From NCBI RefSeq assembly GCF_900156465.1, contig NZ_LT707064.1:4975001-5039000 (forward strand): DNA of 64,000 nt, written 5' to 3'. Source of the stretch: Pseudomonas sp. 7SR1. GTDB lineage: Bacteria > Pseudomonadota > Gammaproteobacteria > Pseudomonadales > Pseudomonadaceae. Position numbers and translations under genes: made by a program. The notes beneath the pieces are model-generated. The model did no database searches. It was not told the origin of the DNA and worked only from the letters and a program-made list of their open reading frames with translations. Positions 20,899 through 29,500 of the stretch are shown in pieces (within the stretch, counting starts at the first letter, position 1; each line of letters starts with the position of its first letter).

Positions 20899-21240
20899 CT
20901 AGACTGAAATATCCAACCGGCTGATTTTCCCCTGTTCGTTGAGGCGGAAGGTGTATCGCAGCTCCAGCGGGCTGCCGGGAAAGGTCCCGGAGATCAGGTT
21001 GTGGACCAGCACCTTGCCGGTGCGCTGCTGCACGTTCAGCACCTGCACCCGCGGCTGGTAGCGCCGGGCGGTGTCCTCCATCCATTGGGCAATGGCCTGG
21101 GTACCGGCCCGGTGCTGGCCTTCATCGAATACGTTGGCATCCTCGGCGAAAAAACGCGGCACCGCCGAACTGTCACGGGCATTGGCGGCCGCAATGTAAC
21201 CGGCTATGGCCGGGGCCAGGGAAGAGACGGGATTGGACAT
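20899..21240 (-). CDS. NTF2-like (SnoaL-type) small protein
   Basis: 113-residue protein with the cone-shaped NTF2-like fold: an N-terminal helix pair (IAGYIAAANARDSSAVPRFFAEDANVFDEGQ) and strands in LVHNLISGTFPGSPLELRYTFRLNEQGKISRLDISV. Members bind small molecules or act as isomerases. No catalytic set can be argued here. It lies 51 bases after the YafY-type regulator on the same strand, so that regulator may control it. A 111-bp space separates it from zapE. Confidence 0.8.
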   Translation of the reverse strand: MSNPVSSLAPAIAGYIAAANARDSSAVPRFFAEDANVFDEGQHRAGTQAIAQWMEDTARRYQPRVQVLNVQQRTGKVLVHNLISGTFPGSPLELRYTFRLNEQGKISRLDISV

Positions 21241-21291
21241 GGTACGGCTCCTTGTTCTAGCGATCTGGCATCATGCTAAAACAGCGCCATG

Positions 21292-22008
21292 TCAGTTTTT
21301 GTCAGGAGTGAAACGTCCGGTTTCATCCAGCTGCATCGACTTCATCCAGGCCCGCAACAGATCGCTGCGCCTGCCAGGGTAGCGCCCCCCCTCCTCGATG
21401 GCACACGCGATCCGATCGGTGCGAAAGGTCCGATAGGCGTCGCGTAATTCACACCATGCCACCACGACCCGCGCCTCGTTGAAAAACCCCAGGGCCAGGG
21501 GCCAGACCAGTCGCTGGCTCGGCGTATTGTTCACGTCGGCGTAGTCGATGCGCAGCTTCGCCTGGCTGCGAATGGCCTGGCGGTAGACATTCAGTTCCAC
21601 CCTGTTCTGCGGGTAGCCATAGCCCGGCGGACCGGGCAGCACCGTCGGGTTGCGCAGGGCGTCCCGGACGTCGGGAGCCAGCACCGCGGCGACCTTCGCC
21701 AAGGCATCGGCGGCGGCCTTGCCCAGCACATCGTCGCCACGCTGGTCGACGTAGCGCAGCCCCAGCACGATGGCCTCGATTTCATCGGCAGTGAACATCA
21801 GCGGCGGCAGGAACAACCCGCTGCGCAGTACATAGCCGATGCCCGCCTCGCCCTGGATCGGAGCGCCAAGGGCCGTCAACTCGGCTATGTCCCGGTAGAG
21901 CGTGCGTTCAGACACGTTCAGCTCGGCCGCCAGCGTCGCGGCAGTGACCGGGCAACGCTTGCCCCGCAAGACTTGCAGCAAAGTGAGCAGCCGGGTGGTA
22001 CGCGACAC
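21292..22008 (-). CDS. YafY-family transcriptional regulator (HTH + WYL)
   Basis: 238-residue DNA-binding regulator. An N-terminal winged helix (SRTTRLLTLLQVLRGKRCPVTAATLAAELNVSERTLYRDI) is followed by a WYL domain (RIDYADVNNTPSQRLVWPLALGFFNEARVVVAWCELRDAYRTFRTDRI, about 160-210). WYL domains often sense ligands such as oligonucleotides. I chose GTG at 22008 because family members begin with (M)SRTxRLL. A TTG at 22023 is an alternative. Probably forms an operon with the NTF2-like gene. Confidence 0.85.
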   Translation of the reverse strand: MSRTTRLLTLLQVLRGKRCPVTAATLAAELNVSERTLYRDIAELTALGAPIQGEAGIGYVLRSGLFLPPLMFTADEIEAIVLGLRYVDQRGDDVLGKAAADALAKVAAVLAPDVRDALRNPTVLPGPPGYGYPQNRVELNVYRQAIRSQAKLRIDYADVNNTPSQRLVWPLALGFFNEARVVVAWCELRDAYRTFRTDRIACAIEEGGRYPGRRSDLLRAWMKSMQLDETGRFTPDKN

Positions 22009-22154
22009 GATGGCGATCCGCAAGAAAAAAGTTGACGCAGATTAGCAGAGCCTGATGTCAGAAACTGTCAGGAGCCCTTTATGGAGCGTGTTGTGGGTTA
22101 TGGTGTCCTCGGTTTCCGCGTTTCCCGACTGCATCTTTATCTTGAGAGCGTGCC

Positions 22155-22625
22155 ATGCGCAGAATCATCGGTTTATCTTTCTTTCTGATGCTCTTGAGCC
22201 TGAACGCCTGCACGCTGCTGCAGCGTCACGACCCGCTGAACATCAATGTGGTGGGCATCGAACCCTTGGCCAGCCAGGAACTGGAGATGCGCTTCGCGGT
22301 GAAACTGCGCTTGCAGAACCCCAACGACATCGCCATCGATTACAACGGCGTGGCCCTGGACCTGGAGGTCAATGGACGCACCCTGGCGTCGGGGGTCAGT
22401 GACCAGGCAGGCACCATCGCGAGGTTCTCCGAAACGGTGCTGAGCGTGCCGGTGAGCATCTCGGCTTTTTCGGTGCTGCGCCAGACGCTGGGCCTGAGCC
22501 AGACCCAGCGCCTGGACAACCTGCCCTACGTGCTCAAGGGCAAGCTGGCGGGTGGATTGTTCGGTACCGTGCGCTTCGTCGACCGCGGCACCCTGGACTT
22601 GCCGAGCTCCACGGCCAACTGGTGA
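22155..22625 (+). CDS. LEA type 2 (LEA14-like) lipoprotein
   Basis: 156-residue lipoprotein. A signal peptide with lipobox LNAC puts the lipidated Cys at residue 19. The mature part is a water-stress/hypersensitive-response (WHy, LEA_2) beta-sandwich: INVVGIEPLASQELEMRFAVKLRLQNPNDIAIDYNGVALDLEVNG, with the conserved NPN. The function of bacterial members is unclear; a structural or desiccation-related periplasmic role is usual speculation. It converges on the nitrilase gene with a one-base gap. Confidence 0.87.
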   Translation: MRRIIGLSFFLMLLSLNACTLLQRHDPLNINVVGIEPLASQELEMRFAVKLRLQNPNDIAIDYNGVALDLEVNGRTLASGVSDQAGTIARFSETVLSVPVSISAFSVLRQTLGLSQTQRLDNLPYVLKGKLAGGLFGTVRFVDRGTLDLPSSTANW

Positions 22626-22626
22626 T

Positions 22627-23550
22627 TCATGGGATAAAACGCACGCCGGGCCTGGCCCGCTCGTCCACCACCAGCTCGAACACATCCGGACGGGCGTAAT
22701 GCCCGACCACGTCATAGTCGTAGCGCGCCCCCACCAGGTCGTCGGTGTCGATTTCAGCGGTCAACAGGCCGGCCTTGTCCTTCAACGGACCGGCGAGCAC
22801 GTCGCCCATGGGCCCTACAATCACGCTGCCGCCGGCGATCAGCGGCCGCTCGGCCGGCCAGTTCGCGACTTCGATCCCCAGCGCCTGGGGCGAGGCCTGG
22901 ACCTGGCAGGCACTGACCACGAAGCAGCGGCCCTCGTGAGCGACGTGGCGCATGGTCACTTGCCACATGTCCCGCTCATCCACCGTCGGCGCGCACCACA
23001 CCTCGACGCCCTTGGCGTACATGGCCGTACGTAACAGGGGCATCATGTTTTCCCAGCACACCGCCGCGCCCACACGCCCTATCTGGCTGTCGACCACCGG
23101 CAGTGTCGAGCCATCGCCCTTGCCCCAGATCAGCCGCTCCGTACCGGTGGGCATGAGCTTGCGATGCTTGGCCACCAGGCCTGCCTCGGGCTCGAAATAC
23201 AGGGCCGTGCAGTACAAGGTGCTCCCGGCGCGCTCGATGACGCCCAGCACCAGGCTGGCGCCGGTGCGCGTCGAAAGCCCAGCCAGTGCCTCGGTCTCGG
23301 CGCCGGGCACGTCGATGGCATTGGCGAAATAGCGAGCGAAGGCTTCTCGCCCTTCCGGCAACCGATACCCCAGCTGGGTACCGAATCCTTCGCCCTTTGG
23401 ATACCCGCCCAACAGGGCCTCGGGCATTACCACCAGCCGGGCGCCGGCCTGGCGTATGGCCTCTTCATAGGAAAGGATCTGCGCCAGGGTCTCGCCCTTG
23501 CCGCCGGGCAAGGAACCGATCTGCAGGGCGGCCACGATGGATTTTGGCAT
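22627..23550 (-). CDS. Nitrilase / carbon-nitrogen hydrolase
   Basis: 307-residue member of the nitrilase superfamily (branch 1 type). The catalytic triad is visible: Glu44 in [13 protein letters not shown], Lys131 in [16 protein letters not shown], and Cys165 in [11 protein letters not shown]. The second Glu region [13 protein letters not shown] is also present. The sequence around the Lys and Cys is typical of true nitrilases converting nitriles to carboxylates and ammonia. AAGGAG lies ten bases before the ATG. A LysR regulator is encoded divergently 87 bases away and probably controls it. Confidence 0.9.
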   Translation of the reverse strand: MPKSIVAALQIGSLPGGKGETLAQILSYEEAIRQAGARLVVMPEALLGGYPKGEGFGTQLGYRLPEGREAFARYFANAIDVPGAETEALAGLSTRTGASLVLGVIERAGSTLYCTALYFEPEAGLVAKHRKLMPTGTERLIWGKGDGSTLPVVDSQIGRVGAAVCWENMMPLLRTAMYAKGVEVWCAPTVDERDMWQVTMRHVAHEGRCFVVSACQVQASPQALGIEVANWPAERPLIAGGSVIVGPMGDVLAGPLKDKAGLLTAEIDTDDLVGARYDYDVVGHYARPDVFELVVDERARPGVRFIP

Positions 23551-23637
23551 GGGGTTGCAACTCCTTGGTTCATCAGGTGTTGCCGATTCTCAAGCGTCGA
23601 CCGATCATGAATAAAGCCCTGATCACTGCTAAATGAT

Positions 23638-24546
23638 ATGAGCCAAATGAATATCGCCGATATCGACCTCAACCTGCTCAAGACCTTCGAAGCCCTGCAC
23701 GACGAATCCAGCGCCAGCCGCGCCGCGCTGCGCCTGGGCGTGACCCAGTCGGCCATCAGCGCCGCCCTGCGCAGGCTGCGCAGCCTGTATGACGATCAGT
23801 TATTCGTGCGCACCGGTCGCGGCCTGGCACCGACACTGCGGGCCGATCAATTGAAGCCGGTGATCAGCGACGCATTGAACAAATGCCGCCAGAGCCTGGC
23901 GATGATCGATCCGGATGCCAGCCATTACCAGGGGCGCTCGGTCATCGTCGGCCTGTCCGACGACTTCGAGATCGCCTATGGACGGCGCTTGATCGAGGAA
24001 GTGGCGCAACGTGCACCAGGGTTGAGGTTGATCTTCCGCCAGACCCATAGCCAGATCGTCGGCCGTGATCTGATGGAGCGCCATTTTGACCTGGCGATCA
24101 CCGCCGGAGGTTTCGCGCAGCGGCTGCTCAGTCGACGGGTCCTGGGTGAAGGGGACTACGCGTGCCTCGTCGATCAGGCCAGCCTGAAGGAAGGCCAGGC
24201 GCACCTTGCGCTGGAAAGCTTCGTGGCGCGGGAACATCTGCTGGTATCTTCCGGTGGGTTCATCGGCATCACCGACGAGGGGCTGGCCGGGCTCGGCCTG
24301 AGCCGGAGGGTCTGCGCCTCCACCACGCATTTTGCCGCCCTGCCATTCCTGCTCAGGGGCAGCCAGGCCGTGGCGACCATTCCGGCACATGCGGCCCGGG
24401 CCATTGCGTCCCTCAGCGGCCTGGCGCTGTTACCCTGCCCCCTTGCCTTGCCGCGCTACCCTATCGAACTGGGCTGGCGAACCCACGCGCAGATGGATCC
24501 GGCCGTGATCAAGGTTCGCGAGGCCATCCTGGCGACCTTCAAATGA
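23638..24546 (+). CDS. LysR-family transcriptional regulator
   Basis: 302-residue regulator with an N-terminal winged helix (DLNLLKTFEALHDESSASRAALRLGVTQSAISAALRRLR, residues about 9-48) and a periplasmic-binding-like effector domain. It is divergent from the nitrilase gene across 87 bp, the classical LysR arrangement, so it likely regulates nitrilase expression in response to a nitrile or its product. A second ATG three codons in (23647) is also possible. Confidence 0.9.
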   Translation: MSQMNIADIDLNLLKTFEALHDESSASRAALRLGVTQSAISAALRRLRSLYDDQLFVRTGRGLAPTLRADQLKPVISDALNKCRQSLAMIDPDASHYQGRSVIVGLSDDFEIAYGRRLIEEVAQRAPGLRLIFRQTHSQIVGRDLMERHFDLAITAGGFAQRLLSRRVLGEGDYACLVDQASLKEGQAHLALESFVAREHLLVSSGGFIGITDEGLAGLGLSRRVCASTTHFAALPFLLRGSQAVATIPAHAARAIASLSGLALLPCPLALPRYPIELGWRTHAQMDPAVIKVREAILATFK

Positions 24547-24549
24547 GGT

Positions 24550-24804
24550 TCATTTATTGGCCGCCATCAGGCGATTGACTTCACTGCGCACCATGTTGGC
24601 GTACTCAGGGGGCGACATGCCATCCAGCTCCGCCCGCACCCACTCGGCCCACTTGCCCTTGCGCTTGGAGCGCTCGCCGAACAGGCGGGCCGCTTCGCCC
24701 TTGGCCTTGCCCAGGTTGTTCTGCCACAGTTCGAACAGTCGGGATTTTTCGTCTTCCAGCGCAGCGCGCTCGGCCAGGGGCTTGTCAGCGAGATTGAAGC
24801 TCAT
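24550..24804 (-). CDS. Conserved hypothetical small protein
   Basis: 84-residue basic soluble protein, MSFNLADKPLAERAALEDE..., with a helical Lys/Arg-rich centre (KAKGEAARLFGERSKRKGKWAEWVRAEL) and the C terminus MVRSEVNRLMAANK. It has no recognised domain. AGGTAA six bases upstream supports the ATG at 24804; the in-frame ATG at 24849 lacks a site. It converges with the LysR gene with only three bases between stops. The charge could suit nucleic-acid binding, but nothing proves it. Confidence 0.75.
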   Translation of the reverse strand: MSFNLADKPLAERAALEDEKSRLFELWQNNLGKAKGEAARLFGERSKRKGKWAEWVRAELDGMSPPEYANMVRSEVNRLMAANK

Positions 24805-24949
24805 GGAAATTACCTGTTGCGTAAATAGGCGACATCTTACACCTTGCAAGGAAACGTCTTAACACCCATTTTGGCTGTGCGGCGCTTGCAACTTTCCCCC
24901 AGGCGCGGCACTCCACTGTTCACTGCCATCATCTGCAAGGAGTCATTCA

Positions 24950-25267
24950 ATGCCCCGTAAAAGCCCAGAGCAAGCGAACGGAGAGCAAATCAAGGACCAG
25001 GCCTTCAGCGAATTGAAGGCCTTGATTGAAGAATCGGAAAAACTGCTCAAGAGCAGCGCTTCACTGGTGGGCGAAGATGCCGAGAACCTGCGGGGGCAGA
25101 TCGCCCATAAACTGCAACAGGCCCTGGACTCCCTCGCCAGCGCACGGGATCGCACCCGTCCCATGGTGGACGCCACCGAGACCTACATTGGTGGCCACCC
25201 TTGGCAAACCGTGGCGATTTCCGCCGGTTTCGGGCTGGTGGTGGGCTTGCTGCTGGGACGACGCTAA
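24950..25267 (+). CDS. DUF883 (ElaB/YqjD-like) membrane-anchored protein
   Basis: 105-residue protein of the ElaB/YqjD/DUF883 family. A long amphipathic helix (FSELKALIEESEKLLKSSASLVGEDAENL) is followed by YIGGHPWQTVAISAGFGLVVGLLLGRR, a C-terminal membrane anchor with the conserved GxHPW and final GRR. Family members associate with the inner membrane and bind ribosomes in stationary phase. CAAGGAG precedes the ATG. Converges with dpkA; a hairpin lies between. Confidence 0.88.
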   Translation: MPRKSPEQANGEQIKDQAFSELKALIEESEKLLKSSASLVGEDAENLRGQIAHKLQQALDSLASARDRTRPMVDATETYIGGHPWQTVAISAGFGLVVGLLLGRR

Positions 25268-25277
25268 GCCTGCCCGT

Positions 25278-25299
25278 GGCAAGGGGCTTCCCCCTTGCC
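25278..25299. terminator. Hairpin between the DUF883 gene and dpkA
   Basis: Perfect 9-bp stem GGCAAGGGG / CCCCTTGCC with a CTTC loop between two convergent genes, ten bases after the plus-strand stop. Confidence 0.7.
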
Positions 25300-25330
25300 G
25301 CGCTGAGTCCGACACCCGCCCAGACGGGCC

Positions 25331-26362
25331 TTACATACCGGCCAATTCCCGCAACTGCGCCAGTGTCTGTTCCTCCAGCACAATCCCTCGCTCGCTGGAT
25401 TGACGGCGCTCGCGATGCCGGCGATCCCCCGGCAACCGTTGCAACCCCACCCCCTGCATTTGCCTGACCAGTTCCTGGCTGCGCTCGGCGAAATCCTGCC
25501 CGGCGGCCTTGCTCGGGTCGATCACGATCAGCAACTGGCCGGTCCATGGCGTCTTGGCACCGGGATGATTGCTCCAGTCGAACTCGAAGGAAAAATGCCC
25601 CCCCGTCAGGGCCGCCGCCAGCAACTCCACCATCATCGACAAGGCCGACCCCTTGTGCCCGCCAAACGGCAGGAGTGCCCCGCCATCCAGGATTGCCTTG
25701 GGATCGCAGGTCGGCTGACCCAGACTGTCCACCCCCATGCCCGGGGGCAACAGTTCGCCCTTGCGCGCGGCAATCTGCACATCGCCATGGGCGATGGCGC
25801 TGGTCGCCAGGTCGAAGACAATCGGCTCCCCGTCAGCCCGTGGCGCGGCAAAAGCGATGGGGTTGGTGCCGAACAGCGGGCGCTGTGCGCCATGGGGCAC
25901 GACACACGTCATGCTGTTGACCACACTCAAGGCCACCAGCCCTTCATAGGCGAACGGCTCGACATCCGGCCAGAGGGCGGCGAAGTGGTGAGAGTTACGG
26001 ATAGCCAGCACCGCAATGCCGGCGCTGCGGGCCTTCTGCACCAGTAGCGCACGCGCGGCAGCCAGGGCCGGCTGGGCGAATCCATTGCCGGCGTCCACCC
26101 GCACGAACCCCGAGGCAACATCCTCGACCACCGGCACGGCCTGGCCATCGACCCAACCGCTATCGAGGGTCGAGACGTAACCGGGGATGCGAAACACCCC
26201 ATGGCTGTGGGCTCCGTCGCGCTCGGCGCCGGCGCAGTTTTCAGCCAGGATCCGGGCGACGTCGGCCGAGGTGCCGTGTCGCAGGAAAATCTTCTCCAGC
26301 AAACCCGCCAGGGCATCGAAGGACAAGGCGCCGGAACCGGCGTGTTCGGATAGCGCAGACAT
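25331..26362 (-). CDS. dpkA: Delta1-piperideine-2-carboxylate / pyrroline-2-carboxylate reductase
   Basis: 343-residue NADPH-dependent imine reductase of the malate/L-lactate dehydrogenase (Ldh_2) family. It reduces delta1-piperideine-2-carboxylate to L-pipecolate in D-lysine catabolism and delta1-pyrroline-2-carboxylate to L-proline. It closely follows the known Pseudomonas DpkA pattern: RDGAHSHGVFRIPGY, NSHHFAALWPDVEPFA, FGTNPIAFAAPRADGEP, DLATSAIAHGDVQIAAR, ALLPFGGHKGSALSMMVELLAA. The length equals the characterised enzyme. The start at 26362 has GGAG upstream; a longer in-frame start adds an unrelated tail. Divergent from the large toxin-like gene. Confidence 0.9.
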   Translation of the reverse strand: MSALSEHAGSGALSFDALAGLLEKIFLRHGTSADVARILAENCAGAERDGAHSHGVFRIPGYVSTLDSGWVDGQAVPVVEDVASGFVRVDAGNGFAQPALAAARALLVQKARSAGIAVLAIRNSHHFAALWPDVEPFAYEGLVALSVVNSMTCVVPHGAQRPLFGTNPIAFAAPRADGEPIVFDLATSAIAHGDVQIAARKGELLPPGMGVDSLGQPTCDPKAILDGGALLPFGGHKGSALSMMVELLAAALTGGHFSFEFDWSNHPGAKTPWTGQLLIVIDPSKAAGQDFAERSQELVRQMQGVGLQRLPGDRRHRERRQSSERGIVLEEQTLAQLRELAGM

Positions 26363-26590
26363 CTGAAGCTCCAGAATGATTGTTGGAGGTAGCAACAGGT
26401 AAGACAAACCAGCGCGCCGATTAAACACCGCTTCATGAGCGCGCTGTCAACCTTTGCGCCGGCGCCTGAGCCTGACAGGCACCGGGGGCCTGGCGTGCGG
26501 TAACTATCTACCACCTTCGCCCTTCCATGGCGTCCTAGCCTGACCGCTTCATCCACGGCTGCCTCGCGGCGCCTTGATCGAGAAGCGACG

Positions 26591-29500
26591 ATGACCGAGA
26601 CCACCCCACTGCTGTTTTCCCACGTGCTGGATGCCAGGCGCCTGGACGAACTGAGCGCACCCCACGGATTGACGCAGGCGGACCTCGACTGGTTGCATCA
26701 CGCTGCACTGCCCAGCCACTCGCTGCGTGCAGCGCAGACACCGCCGATGTCTGTCGAAACCATCCTGTTCGAAGCGACCGGCCGAACCCCGATTCCCCTG
26801 GCCGGCTGCCTTAGCCTGACGGCCTCGCCAGCGACCGGCGCTTCGCAGGCTTGGCCTGCGTTTCTCTATACACCACAAGGTGGCATCAGAAAGTTCGCCA
26901 GCCGCCGAGCCCTCGAAACAAAGATCGAGCACATGCTGGCGAGCCCCGTCGAACGTGACGATCTGTTTCAACTGCTCTCGATTTCACAACGGGCCGAACT
27001 GAACGGCTCCCCCGGCATCCGACAGACCCGCTCGCTCATCGAGGGCGATGTCTTCGAAGCCCTGGTCGCAAGCATCGAGCATGCACAGAGCCTCAATGCC
27101 CGGACAATGGTGGACGAACTGATGAAACTGCCTTCGTTGCAGGCGATGCTCGACCAGGTATTGAACGAAGCGGCGTCGAACTTCGACCACAGGCAGGGAC
27201 GCGTGGCGATCAGCACCTATGCCGGCGCCGGCAGCCCGACAGCCGGCCGGGTCATCAACACCATGTCCCTGGCTGACGCGGTCCTGGTCTATTTCCACCA
27301 CCAGGGACGACCCAGCGGACATGACGTGGAATTCATCCATCCGGGGATCACCCCATCATCCGGGAACGCCCGGCAGTGGGAAAACCTGCTGAAGGTCGCC
27401 GCTGGACACCTGATCCCACGGCTCATCCAGTGCATCGAGGGTTACTGGGACGCCACCGGCCCCTTTCATATTTCACGCCGCAAGCTTCTCTCGCAGGTGC
27501 TCAGCGACACGTTGCGGGCGAACATCCTGATCCAGCGGGAACAGAGGCAACTGACGCATGCACAGAGCCGGGAGCTGTTCCGGGTCCTCGGGCCGTCCGG
27601 TCGGGATGAAACGCTTCTGTTCATCGAAACGGTGCGACTCTGGGAATACGAACCGCTCTACGTGGAGCTCGCCGGCTCGTTGATGATCAGCGGCAAGGGG
27701 CACTACCTCTACACGCCCAGCCACGGTCTCCAGAAAGTCGACGACTATCTGAGCTTCAAGCAGACATTGCTCGGCACTCCGACCCGGGCCACGCGAAAAG
27801 AAGCCCTCTACGGCCTTCTGAGCCTGGAAGAGCGCAACCGCTTCCTACGCCTCGACGAGCCAAAGGTGTCGGGGCACCCCGTGGCCTTGCCGGTGTTCGA
27901 GTCCCTGGCCAACACCATCATCGGCAAGCAGACCAGCAACCTTCATTACGCCTTGGAGATGTCTCGCCAGGGCAAGGTCGACCTTCACGCCCTCGTCGAC
28001 AAGGCGCTGGACATACGCACCTTGATCGACAAAAGCCTCTTGAAGCAGGGGATCCAGGGCCATTGGGGTGCCCAACCGGTGTTTTACGGAGACTTGCGCC
28101 CTTCCAACTTCATGGCCGACCAACTGGAAAGGAAGATCAAGAGCTATGCCAGCGTCGAAGAGGCTTTCACCACGCTGTTCGCCCGAGTGCCGATGTCCAG
28201 TCCCCACGAGTTTTCCAAGGACCTGAGAGCGCTGCTGCCAAAGCTCACCAACGTTTTTTCCCTGGGAATACGTGCCGAAGCCGAACTCAGGGAGCTGGAC
28301 GGAACCCTGCCGCCAGCCGCCCACGACCTCATCAGGACCGTGTTCGCCTACGACCCCGATTTTCCCGACCGCACCCAACGCATGGGGGTCAAGGGCTTCC
28401 GGCCGGACGTCTATTCGCTGAGGCTCACCTGTACCGACGAAACCCGAACGGTCCACCTTTGCCTCGCCAATTGTTTTTTCCTCACCGAACGCGGCGGGCT
28501 GGATACGCCCTATTCAGGCCTGGGTATTCTGTGGACACCTTCGGACGGCCTGCAGGTCTTTTCTTCCGTGGAGATGGCCGCCGGGCAATTGAACCGCTAC
28601 CTGCTCGACCCTCGAAGACGTTTCAGCCTGCTGGAAAACCTGCCCGCTGCCCAACGCAAGCCCCACGGGCATTACCGGCTCGAGGCATTCGAGCTGATCG
28701 AAGACAACGTCCTGTCGAACCGGATGAGTTCCTTCATCGATCTTTTCGAAGCCGAACACCGGTACCTGAGCAGTCTGAAAATCGGCCCATGGAAACTGAG
28801 CGGGATGGCCTTGGCGAAAAGCCTCGAGGCGCTGCAGAACAAAGGCGCTCCGACCAATCTGCCGCGTGCGATGCGCATCGCCCAGGCGAACCGGTGGCGG
28901 CAGAAACTGCCCGCCTGGCTCGGCACGGCCGCCCTGGAAGATCAACGCTTGCATATCGATCTGCTCGACCAATACAAGAACAGCGTGGCCGACGGCAAGG
29001 ACTACCTGGACGGTATCGAGCCGCTTCGCACCTATGTCGGTAAAAAGCTCAAGGCATTAATGGATGCACGCCTTGGCGAAAAGGATCTCGACCCGGCCAG
29101 CATCCTGATCACGCCGAACCTCGCATTGGCCGGTCCTCCCGCTTCCTTGATCGATTTCGCCTTGAACCATGTCGAGTTCACCCAGAAGACCGGCTTGCAT
29201 GTCTCCTCCACGTCCGGAAAAAAACTGCCGGACAGTCTGAACGAAGCCACTGTGAAGCAGATGCTGCTGTCCCTGGATATCTCCACTTCGTATAAAAAAC
29301 ACGTCAGGGACAAGCTCTCCGGCACGGGAGCGGACGCAGAAGCGAGAAAGCAGCGTTTTCGCCGCCAGTTGCCCTGGCAACTGTTGCAGCATGCCCACGC
29401 ACGGCACCTGCAACAGTACCTGTCGGCCACGGCATTCGACTTGATTCGCCAGGTCCTGGATATGCCGGACGGCATCGCGCGCCAGGCAGTGAAGGGTGCC

